A stretch of DNA of 64,000 bases from Segatella oris (GTDB lineage Bacteria; Bacteroidota; Bacteroidia; Bacteroidales; Bacteroidaceae): contig NZ_LR134384.1 in NCBI RefSeq assembly GCF_900637655.1, positions 2,604,001 to 2,668,000 of the forward strand. Reading direction: 5' to 3'. Made by a program: the position numbers and the translations under genes. Shown here piece after piece: positions 36,001-44,867 of the stretch. The notes beneath the pieces are model-generated. The model did not search any database, had not been told where the DNA came from, and worked only from the letters and a program-made list of their open reading frames with translations. Position 1 is the stretch's first letter. The number at the start of each line of letters is the position of its first letter.

Positions 36001-36772
36001 TACGGCTTGGATCATCGAGATCTTTACCCGTAGAAAGACATAATAAATGGTCGTGTGCTTCGGCAGTTTCCTTGTCTTCGAAATGCACATCATTCGTACA
36101 GATGACCTTAATGCCATACTCCTTAGCAAATTCCAACAACACTTTATTGGCTTTCTGCTGCAGCGGGAAGGCTTCACGATTGGCCAGAATTGTAGGATCT
36201 TTCACCTCATGACGCTGCAATTCGAGGTAATAGTCATCACCGAAAACACGATGATACCATTCACAAGCCTCGCGTGCTCCTTCCAAATCGTCCTTGATTA
36301 TCTTTGAAGGCACCTCGCCGGCAATACAAGCTGAACACACAATCAGGTCTTCGTGATACTTCTCAAGCTCTACTCTATCCGTACGCGGACGGTAATAATA
36401 CCCCTCCATCCACGACTTGCTGACTAACTTTATAAGGTTCTTATAGCCGTTATAGTTCTTGGCCAATACGATAAGATGATAGCCGGAGTTATCTCCATGC
36501 TCTTTAACTTTATCCTGAAGTCTATGCCGTGCCACGTACATTTCACAGCCAAGGATAGGCTTGAAAGGTTCAAGTCCATCGGCTTTCCGCTTTTTATTGA
36601 CGCCGGCACAATAGTCGGCAAACTCCTTGATGCCGAACATTACACCGTGATCCGTAATCGCCATACCCTTCATTCCATTTTCGACAGCCTTATTTACAAG
36701 GTTAGATATCTTGGACTGGCCGTCAAGAACCGAATAATAAGTATGGACATGTAGGTGAATAAAGTCTTGCAT
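33065..36772 (-). CDS. dnaE: DNA polymerase III subunit alpha
   Basis: 1235 residues from the ATG at 36772; the reading could extend 31 codons upstream, but those lack similarity. PHP domain at the N-terminus (FIHLHVHTYYSVLDG, AITDHGVMFG, SACIAGEVP), C-family polymerase core with GPGRGSAAGSVVAYCLGITK and PDIDTDFDD (catalytic Asp residues), the tau/beta-binding region and an OB-fold (SIGGIVTGVKSKFTKNGKP). Replicative polymerase of the cell. Divergent from psd, with 138 bases between the starts. Confidence 0.97.
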   Translation of the reverse strand: MQDFIHLHVHTYYSVLDGQSKISNLVNKAVENGMKGMAITDHGVMFGIKEFADYCAGVNKKRKADGLEPFKPILGCEMYVARHRLQDKVKEHGDNSGYHLIVLAKNYNGYKNLIKLVSKSWMEGYYYRPRTDRVELEKYHEDLIVCSACIAGEVPSKIIKDDLEGAREACEWYHRVFGDDYYLELQRHEVKDPTILANREAFPLQQKANKVLLEFAKEYGIKVICTNDVHFEDKETAEAHDHLLCLSTGKDLDDPSRMRYSKQEWFKTREEMNDIFSDVPEALSNTLEIFDKVELYSIEHGPIMPFFPIPESFGTEEGWRKKFTEADLYREFTSDENGENPLSQEEGQKVIERLGGYDKIYRIKFEADYLAKLAYDGAKRLYGDPVPDNVREHINFELHVMKTMGFPGYFLIVQDFINAARTDLGVMVGPGRGSAAGSVVAYCLGITKIDPLKYDLLFERFLNPDRVNLPDIDTDFDDDGRGKVLRWVMDKYGHENCAHIITYASMATKNSIKDVARVERLPLDKSNFLCKAIPDRLPDGLKMNLTNAIKCTPELREAEVSQDPRERNTIKYAKMLEGTVRGTGIHACGFIICRDPISNWVPVSTADDPDFPGLKTAVTQYDGHVIESTGLIKMDFLGLKTLSELKEACKVVKKTVGDDIDLDNIPIDDELTYQLYQQGRTIGTFQFESPGMQKYLRELHPTVFEDLIAMNALYRPGPMDYIPDFIKRKNDPTLVTYDIPCMEKYLKDTYGITVYQEQVMLLSRQLANFTRGESDALRKAMGKKKKAIVDAMKPKFIKQGQENGHDPKVLEKIWGDWEKFASYAFNKSHATCYSWVAYQTAYMKAHYPAEYMAALMTRRFSQITEITKLMEECQSMKIATLGPDVNESYSEFGVNKKGEIRFGLSAIKGMGETAALSIVKERETNGPYKDIYDFAERVDYGCVNRKAFESLALSGGFDGFEFRREQYFAAGMKGDVFLDTLVRYGQLYQQEQREAKNSLFGGESAVEISRPVPGNAEDWSTIERLNRERDLVGIYLSAHPLDEYGVILKSMCNTHCVEIDKKEELAKKEEISIGGIVTGVKSKFTKNGKPCGFVTLEDFEGSGELAFFGEEWGRWRGMLTEGCIVYITAKCQQRYRDSNFYDLRVQDIQYMQTVKDTRLEKITISVDSTVLTEAVVNDLSTLVEKTPGKAQLYVQVIDREHNVSVMLRSRSHTVDVTKELLNYVDSNSAMSYHIN

Positions 36773-36873
36773 AAGATAATAATTTGGGTTGCTAAGGTAC
36801 TGCAAAAAAAGAGGAATACAAAATAAAACAAGGTTTTTTATTTTAGATATTTGCTCATAAAACAAAAAATAAT

Positions 36874-36881
36874 TACCTTTG
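36874..36881 (+). promoter_or_regulatory. -7 box TACCTTTG for psd-pssA
   Basis: Matches TAnnTTTG, about 30 bases before the psd start. Confidence 0.6.
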
Positions 36882-36910
36882 CGATGAATTAGTATCTATT
36901 CTAATAGACT

Positions 36911-37603
36911 ATGATTAAGAAGATAAAGAAATTTAAGAAAATACGTATTCACCGCGAAGGGACCGATACCCTTCTCTACAGTTTCATAGCCTACGCAGCG
37001 CTTGCACTACTATTGTTTCGGTTAGACAACAAGCTCTTTTTCTGGTCATTCCTAATTATTTTCGGTTCAGTTTATGCCATTGTGCTCAACTTCTACCGTT
37101 GTCCTGTGCGCTGTTTCTCTGAAACTGACGAGACAGAAAAGGTTGTTGTTGCCCCTGCCGACGGCAAGATTGTCGTTATAGAAGAAGTAGATGAGAACGA
37201 ATATTTCCATGATCGCCGCCTGATGATCAGCATATTCATGAGCCTTTTCAATGTTCATGCCAACTGGTTTCCTGTTGATGGCAAGGTGAAATTCGTGCGC
37301 CACCAAGACGGGAACTATCACAAAGCCTGGCTTCCCAAGGCAAGTGAGGAGAATGAACGCGCTGACACAATGATCACTACTCCCGAAGGAGAGGACATTC
37401 TGTGTCGTCAGATAGCCGGAGCCATGGCACGTCGCATCGTTACCTATGCCAAAGAAGGTGAAGACTGCTATATTGACGAGCACCTTGGATTTATCAAATT
37501 AGGAAGCCGTGTCGATGTGTTTCTGCCCATTGGAACCGAAGTTTGCGTGAAAATGGGACAGACTACGATAGGTGACCAAACGATTATTGCCAAACTGAAA
37601 TAA
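36911..37603 (+). CDS. psd: Phosphatidylserine decarboxylase (small type)
   Basis: 230 residues. Two membrane helices near the N-terminus (about 22-60), then the catalytic part: [34 protein letters not shown], and the self-cleavage site with [14 protein letters not shown], where the Ser of the LGS motif becomes the pyruvoyl group. It turns phosphatidylserine into phosphatidylethanolamine at the inner membrane. Its stop overlaps the pssA start by one base (TAATG), so the two steps of PE synthesis are coupled. Confidence 0.95.
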   Translation: MIKKIKKFKKIRIHREGTDTLLYSFIAYAALALLLFRLDNKLFFWSFLIIFGSVYAIVLNFYRCPVRCFSETDETEKVVVAPADGKIVVIEEVDENEYFHDRRLMISIFMSLFNVHANWFPVDGKVKFVRHQDGNYHKAWLPKASEENERADTMITTPEGEDILCRQIAGAMARRIVTYAKEGEDCYIDEHLGFIKLGSRVDVFLPIGTEVCVKMGQTTIGDQTIIAKLK

Positions 37604-38313
37604 TGGGTATTAAGAAACATATTCCAAATAGTATCACCTGCTGCAACCTCATTTCGGGATGCATAGCCACGACGTTTGCTTTCGCCGGAGACGCTAAGAT
37701 GGCCCTTCTCTGGATTATCATCGGTGCAGTATTTGACTTCTTCGATGGCATGTCAGCACGTCTGTTGCACGTGTCATCTCCCATAGGCAAGGAACTTGAC
37801 TCGTTAGCCGACGATGTTACATTCGGCGTTGCTCCTGCCACAATTCTATTCTCCGAGTTGTCTGTTCTGGAGTATCCCGGAGTTCTTTTCGGCATAAAAG
37901 ACTACATCCCTTACATTGCTTTTCTCATGGCAGCATTCTCTGCTTTGCGCCTTGCAAAGTTCAATCTCGATGAAAGACAAACCACTTCATTCATCGGTTT
38001 GCCCACACCAGCCAACGCATTGTTCTGGAGTTCACTCATTGTCAGCAATCCTTCATGGCTCGAAAGCTCGTCTTATTCCATATTCATCCTCTTGATCATG
38101 CTTGCCGTCAGCTGCTATCTGCTCGTGTCAGAACTGCCGATGTTTGCCTTGAAGTTCAAGCAGTGGGGGTGGAAAGGAAATGAAGTGAAATACTGTTTTG
38201 CAGTACTTTCCATTGTCTGCCTTGCTGTTTTCGGACTTCTCGAAGCCTGGTGGATTATCATTACCCTTTATCTTGCCGGCTCAGTTTTGCTTTGGTTGAA
38301 GGATAAAGCATGA
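37603..38313 (+). CDS. pssA: CDP-diacylglycerol--serine O-phosphatidyltransferase
   Basis: 236 residues, about seven membrane helices. CDP-alcohol phosphotransferase motif DGxxARx8GxxxDxxxD in FFDGMSARLLHVSSPIG followed by KELDSLADDVTFG. It makes phosphatidylserine from CDP-DAG and serine and feeds the Psd enzyme encoded just before. The order psd-pssA followed by a DUF4834 protein is usual in Bacteroidales. Confidence 0.95.
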   Translation: MGIKKHIPNSITCCNLISGCIATTFAFAGDAKMALLWIIIGAVFDFFDGMSARLLHVSSPIGKELDSLADDVTFGVAPATILFSELSVLEYPGVLFGIKDYIPYIAFLMAAFSALRLAKFNLDERQTTSFIGLPTPANALFWSSLIVSNPSWLESSSYSIFILLIMLAVSCYLLVSELPMFALKFKQWGWKGNEVKYCFAVLSIVCLAVFGLLEAWWIIITLYLAGSVLLWLKDKA

Positions 38314-38363
38314 CAACCAACTTCACTTTTCAACACACCTATATAATTAAGGAGGGATAGACG

Positions 38364-38636
38364 ATGTTCTTATTCAAGTTTATATTTCTGCTTTTCATAG
38401 TACTCTTCATATTCATCTTGCTGACAGCTTTTCGCTTCATCAATACGTTCCGAAACAATATCAACAGATACAATCAACGTGCACAAGACTTCGGTCAGCG
38501 ACAACAGAATGCACAACGACGCCGCACCTACGGTGACAGGGAACAAGTATTCGACACACGTGAACCCGAGGAAGCCAACAAGAAGATATTCAAAGAAGAT
38601 GAAGGTGAATACGTAGATTACGAAGAAGAGAAGTAA
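38364..38636 (+). CDS. DUF4834-like small membrane protein
   Basis: 90 residues: one N-terminal helix (about 3-25, rich in Phe/Leu/Ile), a basic Arg/Gln/Asn-rich middle and an acidic end (DEGEYVDYEEEK). This fits the DUF4834 family of Bacteroidales, often found after pssA. No function is known. It lies 50 bases after pssA and probably in the same operon; a GGAGGG stretch 8 bases before the ATG is a good ribosome-binding site. Confidence 0.8.
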   Translation: MFLFKFIFLLFIVLFIFILLTAFRFINTFRNNINRYNQRAQDFGQRQQNAQRRRTYGDREQVFDTREPEEANKKIFKEDEGEYVDYEEEK

Positions 38637-38660
38637 ATCCTCATCAACTCTGTAAGCTTT

Positions 38661-38996
38661 CTATGCCCGAAAGAATGCTAAGCAGGCAGAAAGATTAATG
38701 AGCGTAAACAGAGAAGGAGGCACAAGTACCCAACGACGAAACCCTTTCCTATAGAAGCTGCAAGCCCAGAATGCACCGATATAAATCAAGAAAGTATAAG
38801 CGTTGGCCAATATAAACAAAGCCACAGCCTTCCAAGAAACGCCTGGTGCATCAAAGAAAAAGATGGTTACAAACACCACTAACGGTGATATTAATTGCGG
38901 ACTCAATGCAAACAACTTCAACCAAACTGGCACATCAGAGTTCCGCTTCAAAAAGAAATAAATGCAAATTGCATGTAATGCGAGGATAATTGTCAT
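38661..38996 (-). CDS. Small integral membrane protein of unknown function
   Basis: 111 residues with about three or four hydrophobic segments (positions about 1-16, 27-48, 55-80 and 90-109) and few charged residues. No recognised motif. It is convergent with the 38364-38636 gene. A -7 box lies about 35 bases before the start, which supports the start at 38996 over a longer alternative frame. Confidence 0.65.
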   Translation of the reverse strand: MTIILALHAICIYFFLKRNSDVPVWLKLFALSPQLISPLVVFVTIFFFDAPGVSWKAVALFILANAYTFLIYIGAFWACSFYRKGFRRWVLVPPSLFTLINLSACLAFFRA

Positions 38997-39030
38997 TCTG
39001 CCTTCTTCTGTTAGGTCTGTAATAATACTG

Positions 39031-39038
39031 CAAATTTA
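39031..39038 (-). promoter_or_regulatory. -7 box TAAATTTG for the 38661-38996 gene
   Basis: Matches TAnnTTTG on the minus strand. Confidence 0.45.
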
Positions 39039-39803
39039 GTAAAAAAACACAGAAACAAATGCCTTTTTGACAGGAAAGATAAAAAGAACAGTCCGCCATC
39101 ATCAGTTGGGTTTTCTTGCTGTTCCTCCTTACTTCCGACATATCCTTACCTGTTTTGGCAGTGAATTCAAGCAGGTAAATATCATCAGGACGATTGGACT
39201 GTATTTGTACTGAACTGAAACTATCTCCAAAAATCAAACGGGAAACAACCGAATACCATTGGTGTACAAAGAACTTTACAGTGCAAACGGATTATAAGTT
39301 AAATCTTATCAAGGAACTTTACAAATGTTCTCGCATAGCTCGCATATTTGAAATGAAAGACTATCCCGCTCCAAATACGGGCTGTATTTTGGCAATCCAT
39401 AACGCATTGGTTATCAGAATTTTGCAAAAATCAACACAAAATAAAGACTAAAATAACATTGAAATTCCATGCAATCTACGTCAAATCGTCTCACCATCAG
39501 ACTTAAATCACAGCACTTTTTGAGGTAAATAGCAGCATCAAACACCTTAGTTCAGGATAAGCAATTGAAACTATTCAAAAGCAAAGATTTATCCCCAATT
39601 CGTGTAATCCATATCTGTTTGCATAATCATTTGACATTGATTATTCTGCTTTTTGACTCAAATCACCATGCAACTTGCGTCACTTTACGCCGTAAAATGA
39701 CTCAAATAAGCATGCGTTCTATACCCTGTCGTGTAGTAATCTCCACCCTATTGTTTCATCATAATGACCATGTGGCAAGATAAGAGGCGAGAGGTGGGAG
39801 GGC

Positions 39804-40040
39804 AACTCTGTACGAGTTGTGCTTTTGAAAGCCTCACGTCGGCGAGCGAAGTGAGCCTACGTGGGGATAAAATGGACGTATGAAATGAACCCGGAACGGG
39901 TTCAGCTTTTTCGTATCCGCCACGTAATTGGAAGAAGCAAAACCCGTACCGGGTTTGAAAACCACGCGTTATCATTCCCACGAGGTAGGCTCGTTCCTCG
40001 CCAACCACGGGCTTTCAAAAGCATAACTGCTACGCAGTTA
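39804..40040. repeat. Cluster of compact palindromes, left copy
   Basis: AACTC-TGTAC-GAGTT (39804-39818), TGAACCCG-GAA-CGGGTTCA (39886-39904), AAACCCG-TAC-CGGGTTT (39940-39956) and TAACTGC-TAC-GCAGTTA (40024-40040). All are perfect stems; three have 3-base loops. The same set occurs in the right copy. Confidence 0.85.
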
Positions 40041-40306
40041 CTACATGAGAAATGTCTCATCGCATAACACAATATCCGTTGTCACTCATAGGAACGAAAG
40101 TCGGGATAGCCCAGCATGGCACTCATCGCACGACACAATATCCATTGTCATCATATAATAACAGGTAGTTTATAGAACAATATATACCCAATCATGTGAC
40201 AATCTCTATTAAATCGTGTGGCAACTTGACGCTAATTACGCTGTAACTTGACGCTAATTAGCGTGTAACTTGAGTCACTTTATATCGTAAAATGACTTTA
40301 GTTGTG

Positions 40307-40314
40307 AGGTAACT
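40307..40314 (+). other. Candidate left attachment core AGGTAACT
   Basis: Direct repeat with 58542-58549. Upstream, the sequence matches repeats R4 and R5 up to GTGAGGT; after it, the match ends, so the island junction lies here. Confidence 0.5.
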
Positions 40315-40442
40315 AATCACTGAAAATGAAGAAATGTTGAGGTTGATGTAAACTAACTGATAATGAGGAGGAAATACACGAATTAGCATAATACTGCTCT
40401 ATTTGTAAAGGGCAGAAATATGCAGATTTAGGCAGAAGTTCA

Positions 40443-40499
40443 GTTACCAGAGTGTTACCTTGTTTTGATGTTGGTAACGATGGAGAAGAAATAGGTAAC
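40443..40499. promoter_or_regulatory. Cluster of GTTACC/GGTAAC hexamers, candidate recombinase arm sites
   Basis: GTTACC at 40443 and 40454, GGTAAC at 40473 and 40494; the outer pair forms the inverted repeat TTCAGTTACC/GGTAACTGAA. It lies just upstream of the integrase genes. The right end of the island has the same hexamer at 58426, 58518 and 58543. Confidence 0.5.
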
Positions 40500-40559
40500 T
40501 GAATTATTATCGTTCGTGTGGCTGTTGCTTCGGTCGGCAGTTTTCTGCGTAAGTGAGGA

Positions 40560-40601
40560 ACGCTTTAATTCGGGTAATTTTGCCCACAAATATTAAAGCG
40601 T
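40560..40601 (+). promoter_or_regulatory. Integrase promoter flanked by a 10-bp inverted repeat
   Basis: ACGCTTTAAT (40560-40569) and ATTAAAGCGT (40592-40601) are perfect inverted arms, 22 bases apart. Between them lies the -7 box TAATTTTG (40575-40582). The start codon follows directly at 40602. This looks like an operator that covers the promoter. Confidence 0.55.
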
Positions 40602-41836
40602 ATGAAAACAGAGAAAATGAAGGTGTTGCTCTACCTTAAAAAGAGCGGTTTGGACAAGTCGGGCAAGGCCCCGATTATGGGACGTATTACCATTGGGCGT
40701 TCCATTGCCCAGTTTAGTTGTAAACTCTCCTGCAATCCCGGCTTATGGAATTCACGTGAGAGCAGGATGGACGGCAAAAGCCGTGAGGCGGTGGAGATTA
40801 ACGGAAGGTTGGAGAACTTGTTGCTTTCCATTCAATCTACCTATCAGTCGCTAATTGCCAAAGGACAGTCATTTGATGCAACTGATGTAAAGGAACAGTT
40901 TCAAGGCAGTGTGCAGGCACGATGCAGGCTCATCGAAAGGCTGGGGATATACTCATCAAGGAGAAAGAAAGCCATATCGGTATAGACATCAAGGAAGGAT
41001 CTATGTCCGCCTATTATTCCACTCGAAAACGATTACAGGAGTTTATACAGAAGAAGTATCATGTTTCGGATTTGGCTTTCTCGCAATTGCCAGAAAGCTT
41101 CATCTACGAATTGCAAGCATTCTGTCTTGGTGAGCTTGGTCATCAGCAAAGCACATTCTTCAGAGTTGCAGCAGATTTGAAGACCGTCTGTAGGCTGGCT
41201 TATCGTGAGGGGCTGGCAGATACGCTTCTGTTTGATAAAGTACATATAGAACGAGGAGACAAGAAAGCACCCAAAGCTCTCGACAAGGAAGCATTGGACA
41301 AACTCAAAGCACTCCGCTTTGATGAATTGGAAAAAGAAATGGAAACTGCTCGTGATGTGTTTCTCTTCGCCTGTTATACCGGTGCAGCCTATTGTGATTT
41401 GATGGAACTAAGCAAGAAGCATCTTGTCCATGATGATGCAGGTAGTTTTTGGTTGAAGTTCAACCGACAGAAGACGGGTGTGCTTTGTCGTATCAAACTG
41501 TTACCGGCGGAGGCTATTCGATTAATAGAGAAAATGCACAGCGATGAAAGGGAAACACTGCTCCCTTTCATGGGGTATAAAAACTATCAGAGTTGCCTCA
41601 AAGCTTTACGACTTCGTGCAGATATATCCTTTCCCTTTACCTCGCACACGGCAAGACACACCTTTGCCACGCTTATCACCTTGGAACAGGGCGTTCCAAT
41701 CGAAACGGTGAGTAAGATGCTCGGACATACGAACGTAAGTATGACCGAACGTTATGCAAAGGTTACACCGCAGAAACTCTTTGAGGAGTTTAACCGTTTC
41801 CTTTCTTTCACAGAAGATTTACGTTTAACCATTTAA
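40602..41836 (+). pseudogene. Tyrosine recombinase (integrase 1), frameshifted
   Basis: Restored length about 411 residues. N-terminal arm-binding and SAM-like core-binding parts (40602 to about 41250), then the catalytic domain with the first Arg in a region like FACYTGAAYCDLMEL, the HTARHTFATL box and the GHTNVSMTERYAKV box with Tyr. The two frames meet at 40943-40946: one G is missing from what should be five in a row (frame 1 reads L-G-I-Y-S, frame 2 G-D-I-L-I-K). This could be a real mutation or a homopolymer sequencing error. Both catalytic boxes are intact in the second frame, which also has its own ATG at 40922 and could yield a 304-residue protein. Confidence 0.85.
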
Positions 41837-41848
41837 CCAAGATTTTTT

Positions 41849-43093
41849 ATGAGAAGTACATTCAAGATATTGTTTTACATCAACAGACAGAAAACAAAGG
41901 CAGACGGCAAGACTGCTATTCTCTGCCGTATCACCATAGATGGTAAGAGCACTGCTATCACCACAGGCGAGCAGTGCAAGTCCTCCGAGTGGAACAGCAG
42001 GAAAGGACTGACAACCGACAAGAAAACCAATCAAAGAATCGGCGAGTTTAAGGAACTTGTAGAGAAGACCTATCAGGATATTCTGATAAAGGACGGAGTG
42101 GTAAGTGTGGAACTGCTCAAGAACCGTTTGCAGGGAATAGCCACCATGCCGACAACACTTCTTGCCATGAGCAAAGCAGAACTGCAAGCAGTTAAAGAGT
42201 GCGTGGGCAAATCAAGGGCAGAGGGGACTTATCAGAACCTATTCTATTCAGATAAGTTGCTTACGGAGTTTGTAAAAAATAAGGGAGTGATAGATATAAC
42301 CATAGCCACTATAACGGAAGACTTGTTTGAAGAATACCGTTTCTATCTGAAAAAACGAGGCTTGGCAACAGCAACCCTAAATCGTTACCTTTGTTGGCTG
42401 AGTAGGCTGATGTATCGTGCGGTCAGTCAAAGGCTCATTCGCTGTAATCCTTTTGAGAATGCCAAGTATGAGAAAGCGGAACAGAAGATACGCTTTTTGC
42501 AAAAGAGCGAAGTATCTAAACTTATGGCACTGAGAGTACTTGATAAGGAAGCAGAACAAGCAAGACGGATGTTTATCTTCTCATGCTTTACGGGCTTGGC
42601 TATTGCTGATATGTAACATTTGCAATTGGGACACATTCAAACGGCAGCCGACGGACAGAAATATATCCGTAAAGAAAGGCAGAAGACAAAGGTGGAGTTT
42701 ATTGTGCCCCTGCACCCGATAGCGGAGACCGTCATCAATCAATGCAAGAAAGAACAACTGAGCATGAAAGAAATGCAGACAGTGAAAGAAAAAGGCGACG
42801 ACTTTATCTTTCACTGTGCTTGTAGCCGTAGCGTGAAGAGTGTAAAGCTGCGCATCGTAGGCAAAGCTTGCGGTATCAGGGAACGGTTGTCCTACCACAT
42901 GGCGAGGCACACGTTTGGCACGATGAGTTTAAGTGCAGGAATACCCATCGAAAGCATTGCCAAGATGATGGGGCACGCCTCTATATCCAGTACTCAAATC
43001 TACGCACAGGTGACGGACAATAAGATTTCGGAGGACATGGACAGGTTGATAAGGAAACATCAGACAAAAGAAACGAAGGAGGAAACCGTATGA
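41849..43093 (+). pseudogene. Tyrosine recombinase (integrase 2), in-frame nonsense codon
   Basis: 414 codons. Arm-binding domain (MRSTFKILFYINRQKTKADG), core-binding domain, and the catalytic domain with ARHTFGTMSLSAGIP and GHASISSTQIYAQV (Tyr). A TAA at 42614-42616 interrupts the frame right after the first catalytic segment (FSCFTGLAIADM); the reading continues in the same frame with HLQLGHIQ. The full protein cannot be made without readthrough. It lies 12 bases after integrase 1; such double integrases are common in Bacteroidales mobilizable elements. Confidence 0.85.
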
Positions 43094-43494
43094 ATGTCAA
43101 TCACCATCAAACAAAAAGAGAGCGAAGCTATTTCGAATGGGGCGATAATATGCAAATCACTCGCAAAGGCAAAGGCGAGATAGCTATGACAGAGAGTGAA
43201 CTCGTAGATTTCTTTAATGTAACATGGAGGAAGCTCAATTATCAATTGCAACTACTCCTCAAAACATTTTCCCTACATCCCGAGGAAAGGAATGTAGGGG
43301 AGGTGGAAGTGTTCGTAAATGGACAGTTAAAAGGTTATGCTTCGCTTTATCCGCTTTCAATCATCATCGCTTTGTCTTATCAATTGGACAGCGCGGAAGC
43401 ACACCTGTTTAGAAAACACATCTGTCGAGAACTGCACCGCTCTGCACCTGTGATGGAGCAGATATATCTACACTGCAATGGCAGTATCAATTGA
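43090..43494 (+). CDS. Small protein coupled to the integrases, unknown function
   Basis: 134 residues; the start overlaps the integrase 2 stop (ATGA). Mixed alpha/beta, with SELVDFFNVTWRKLNYQLQL and EVEVFVNGQLKGYASLYPLS. No catalytic motif. It appears as a companion gene of tandem integrases in such elements (my impression of the family context), perhaps an accessory recombination factor; not certain. Confidence 0.6.
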   Translation: MNVNHHQTKRERSYFEWGDNMQITRKGKGEIAMTESELVDFFNVTWRKLNYQLQLLLKTFSLHPEERNVGEVEVFVNGQLKGYASLYPLSIIIALSYQLDSAEAHLFRKHICRELHRSAPVMEQIYLHCNGSIN

Positions 43495-43558
43495 TATGCT
43501 TTTCTCTTTCATCGATATCAACCTACGACATAACTACAAAAGATGTATTAAAATGGAG

Positions 43559-44866
43559 TCAGAAACTGTACTTTATCTTCACCCACGCTTCGGAGTTCTT
43601 ACCATACATGGCAAACTTGCCTTTGTTGGCATGGAAATAGTCGTAGCCGGCGGTTAGTTCTATATCGTCGTTGAGAAAATAGGAGGCGGAAAGGCGGTTG
43701 AAGATGCCGCCGTTTGCCACGTCGATGTAGGCAAAAGTGGAGAGTTTCAGCGTGTTGTGCAGCAATTCCTTCGAGAGTCTTGCTGTGGCAAGCCCGGCAT
43801 TGCGATAGACGGAGAGTGCTGCGAGATTGCCCGATGTGTATTTATGATAATACTGCACGCTGATGTTCCAGTCGTTACCCGGATACCAGTCTACCCCTGC
43901 AAGGGCGTTGAGCGTGTTGCGTCGCACGGCATTCTGCCCCAAGCCGCTTCCTTGTGCCTCGCCTATGTACTCGGCGACTTCGGCGCGGAGGACAAACTGA
44001 CCGACGGGCAATGAGCAGTCGGCACCCAACATCGTCATACGGCGGTACTGTCCGTTGATGTGGAGCGTCCTTCCATCGCCCGACAGGGCAGGGCAAAGGG
44101 CGGGCAGCTTGTTCCACGTCCGCAAGGCACTCACGGAGAAGTCTATTCCGCTGAGATTGACGCTTGCCCGGCCGCCAAACTCCATATTCTTGATTTTCTT
44201 CTCCGGCTTGCCGCTTTCCAAGTCGGTGGTATAGGGTAGTGTAGCAGATGGCAGGCGTATTGCCCACGGATTGCGCTCGTCTGTCGGCAACACGAAGAAG
44301 TCTGCTACAGGATTGCACACGGCTTCAAGGGTGACCGAACCTGTCGTATACTTTGCACGCAATCCGTTGACGGGCATGCGAATGTCGTCGTAGTCTTGTG
44401 CGAGAAACTCAGTATAATCGAACGGCGACACACAATCGGTAACGCGCAGTGCATCCGCCACGCCCCATACGACAATCTGCCGCCCGACGCGCAGGTCGAA
44501 GTTGCCCTTTGCATAAGAGAGATAAGCCTCGCGCAACTCCAGTCCTGTGCGTTCTTTCAATATTCCGTTGTAGGTGGCGTTCAGGGATAGGAAGAGCGAA
44601 GCCGCCCCTTTCTCGAGTTTGAGTTCTCCCCGCGCCCGAGTCCGCGAAGCCATCCAGTCGGCACGTCCCTCCGTCCTTACGGCATGGTAGGTATCAAGAA
44701 AACCTTTCACCTGCACCTGCAAGGCGTTATCGTCCGATGCTTCGACCGTTTCCTGCGGAGTGCATTCCGAACCGATGGTATCGCTATCGGCCGGCAATGT
44801 ATTTTCGATTTGGGCCGCTGCCTGCACCGAGAGTATCAGCACAAGCAAGAGCATAAATAGTTTCAT
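43559..44866 (-). CDS. Outer-membrane beta-barrel porin of the export cluster (DUF1302-like)
   Basis: 435 residues with a signal peptide (about 1-19, cut near AAAQ). After an acidic linker, the body is a repeating pattern of amphipathic strands ending in the terminal aromatic residue of YSF, typical of an outer-membrane barrel. NATYNGILKERTGLELREAY and GRQIVVWGVADALRVTD resemble DUF1302 and related porins that accompany MMPL exporters in other phyla. It is the last gene of the cluster, one base after the LolA-like gene, so it is likely the outer-membrane gate. Higher GC than the flanking mobility genes. Confidence 0.82.
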   Translation of the reverse strand: MKLFMLLLVLILSVQAAAQIENTLPADSDTIGSECTPQETVEASDDNALQVQVKGFLDTYHAVRTEGRADWMASRTRARGELKLEKGAASLFLSLNATYNGILKERTGLELREAYLSYAKGNFDLRVGRQIVVWGVADALRVTDCVSPFDYTEFLAQDYDDIRMPVNGLRAKYTTGSVTLEAVCNPVADFFVLPTDERNPWAIRLPSATLPYTTDLESGKPEKKIKNMEFGGRASVNLSGIDFSVSALRTWNKLPALCPALSGDGRTLHINGQYRRMTMLGADCSLPVGQFVLRAEVAEYIGEAQGSGLGQNAVRRNTLNALAGVDWYPGNDWNISVQYYHKYTSGNLAALSVYRNAGLATARLSKELLHNTLKLSTFAYIDVANGGIFNRLSASYFLNDDIELTAGYDYFHANKGKFAMYGKNSEAWVKIKYSF

Positions 44867-44867
44867 A

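Larger units (their letters stand above)
39294..40315 (+). repeat. Interspersed repeat copy R6, left flank of the island (inverted partner of R7)
   Basis: Module A at 39294-39400. Three arrays: cores at 39477, 39499 and 39521; at 39632, 39654, 39676 and 39698 (TGACAT, TGACTC, TGCGTC, TGACTC); and at 40227, 40249, 40271 and 40293 (TGACGC, TGACGC, TGAGTC, TGACTT). Between arrays two and three is the palindrome module 39720-40220. About 39294-40258 is a close inverted copy of 58588-59575. No gene is seen in 38997-40601; short frames inside the palindrome module are present in both copies but look spurious. Confidence 0.9.

Noticed and set aside
36772..36865. Upstream extension of dnaE
   Set aside because: The 31 extra codons are hydrophobic and not like the family; the PHP domain starts at the chosen ATG.
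38935..39237. A minus-strand frame of 100 codons overlapping the small membrane protein gene
   Set aside because: It overlaps the 38661-38996 gene in another frame and spans that gene's promoter box; at best a remnant.
39748..40067. Short reading frames on both strands in the palindrome module (also 58788-59107)
   Set aside because: They are kept only because the inverted copies are alike; composition follows the palindromes, and there is no ribosome-binding site or family similarity.
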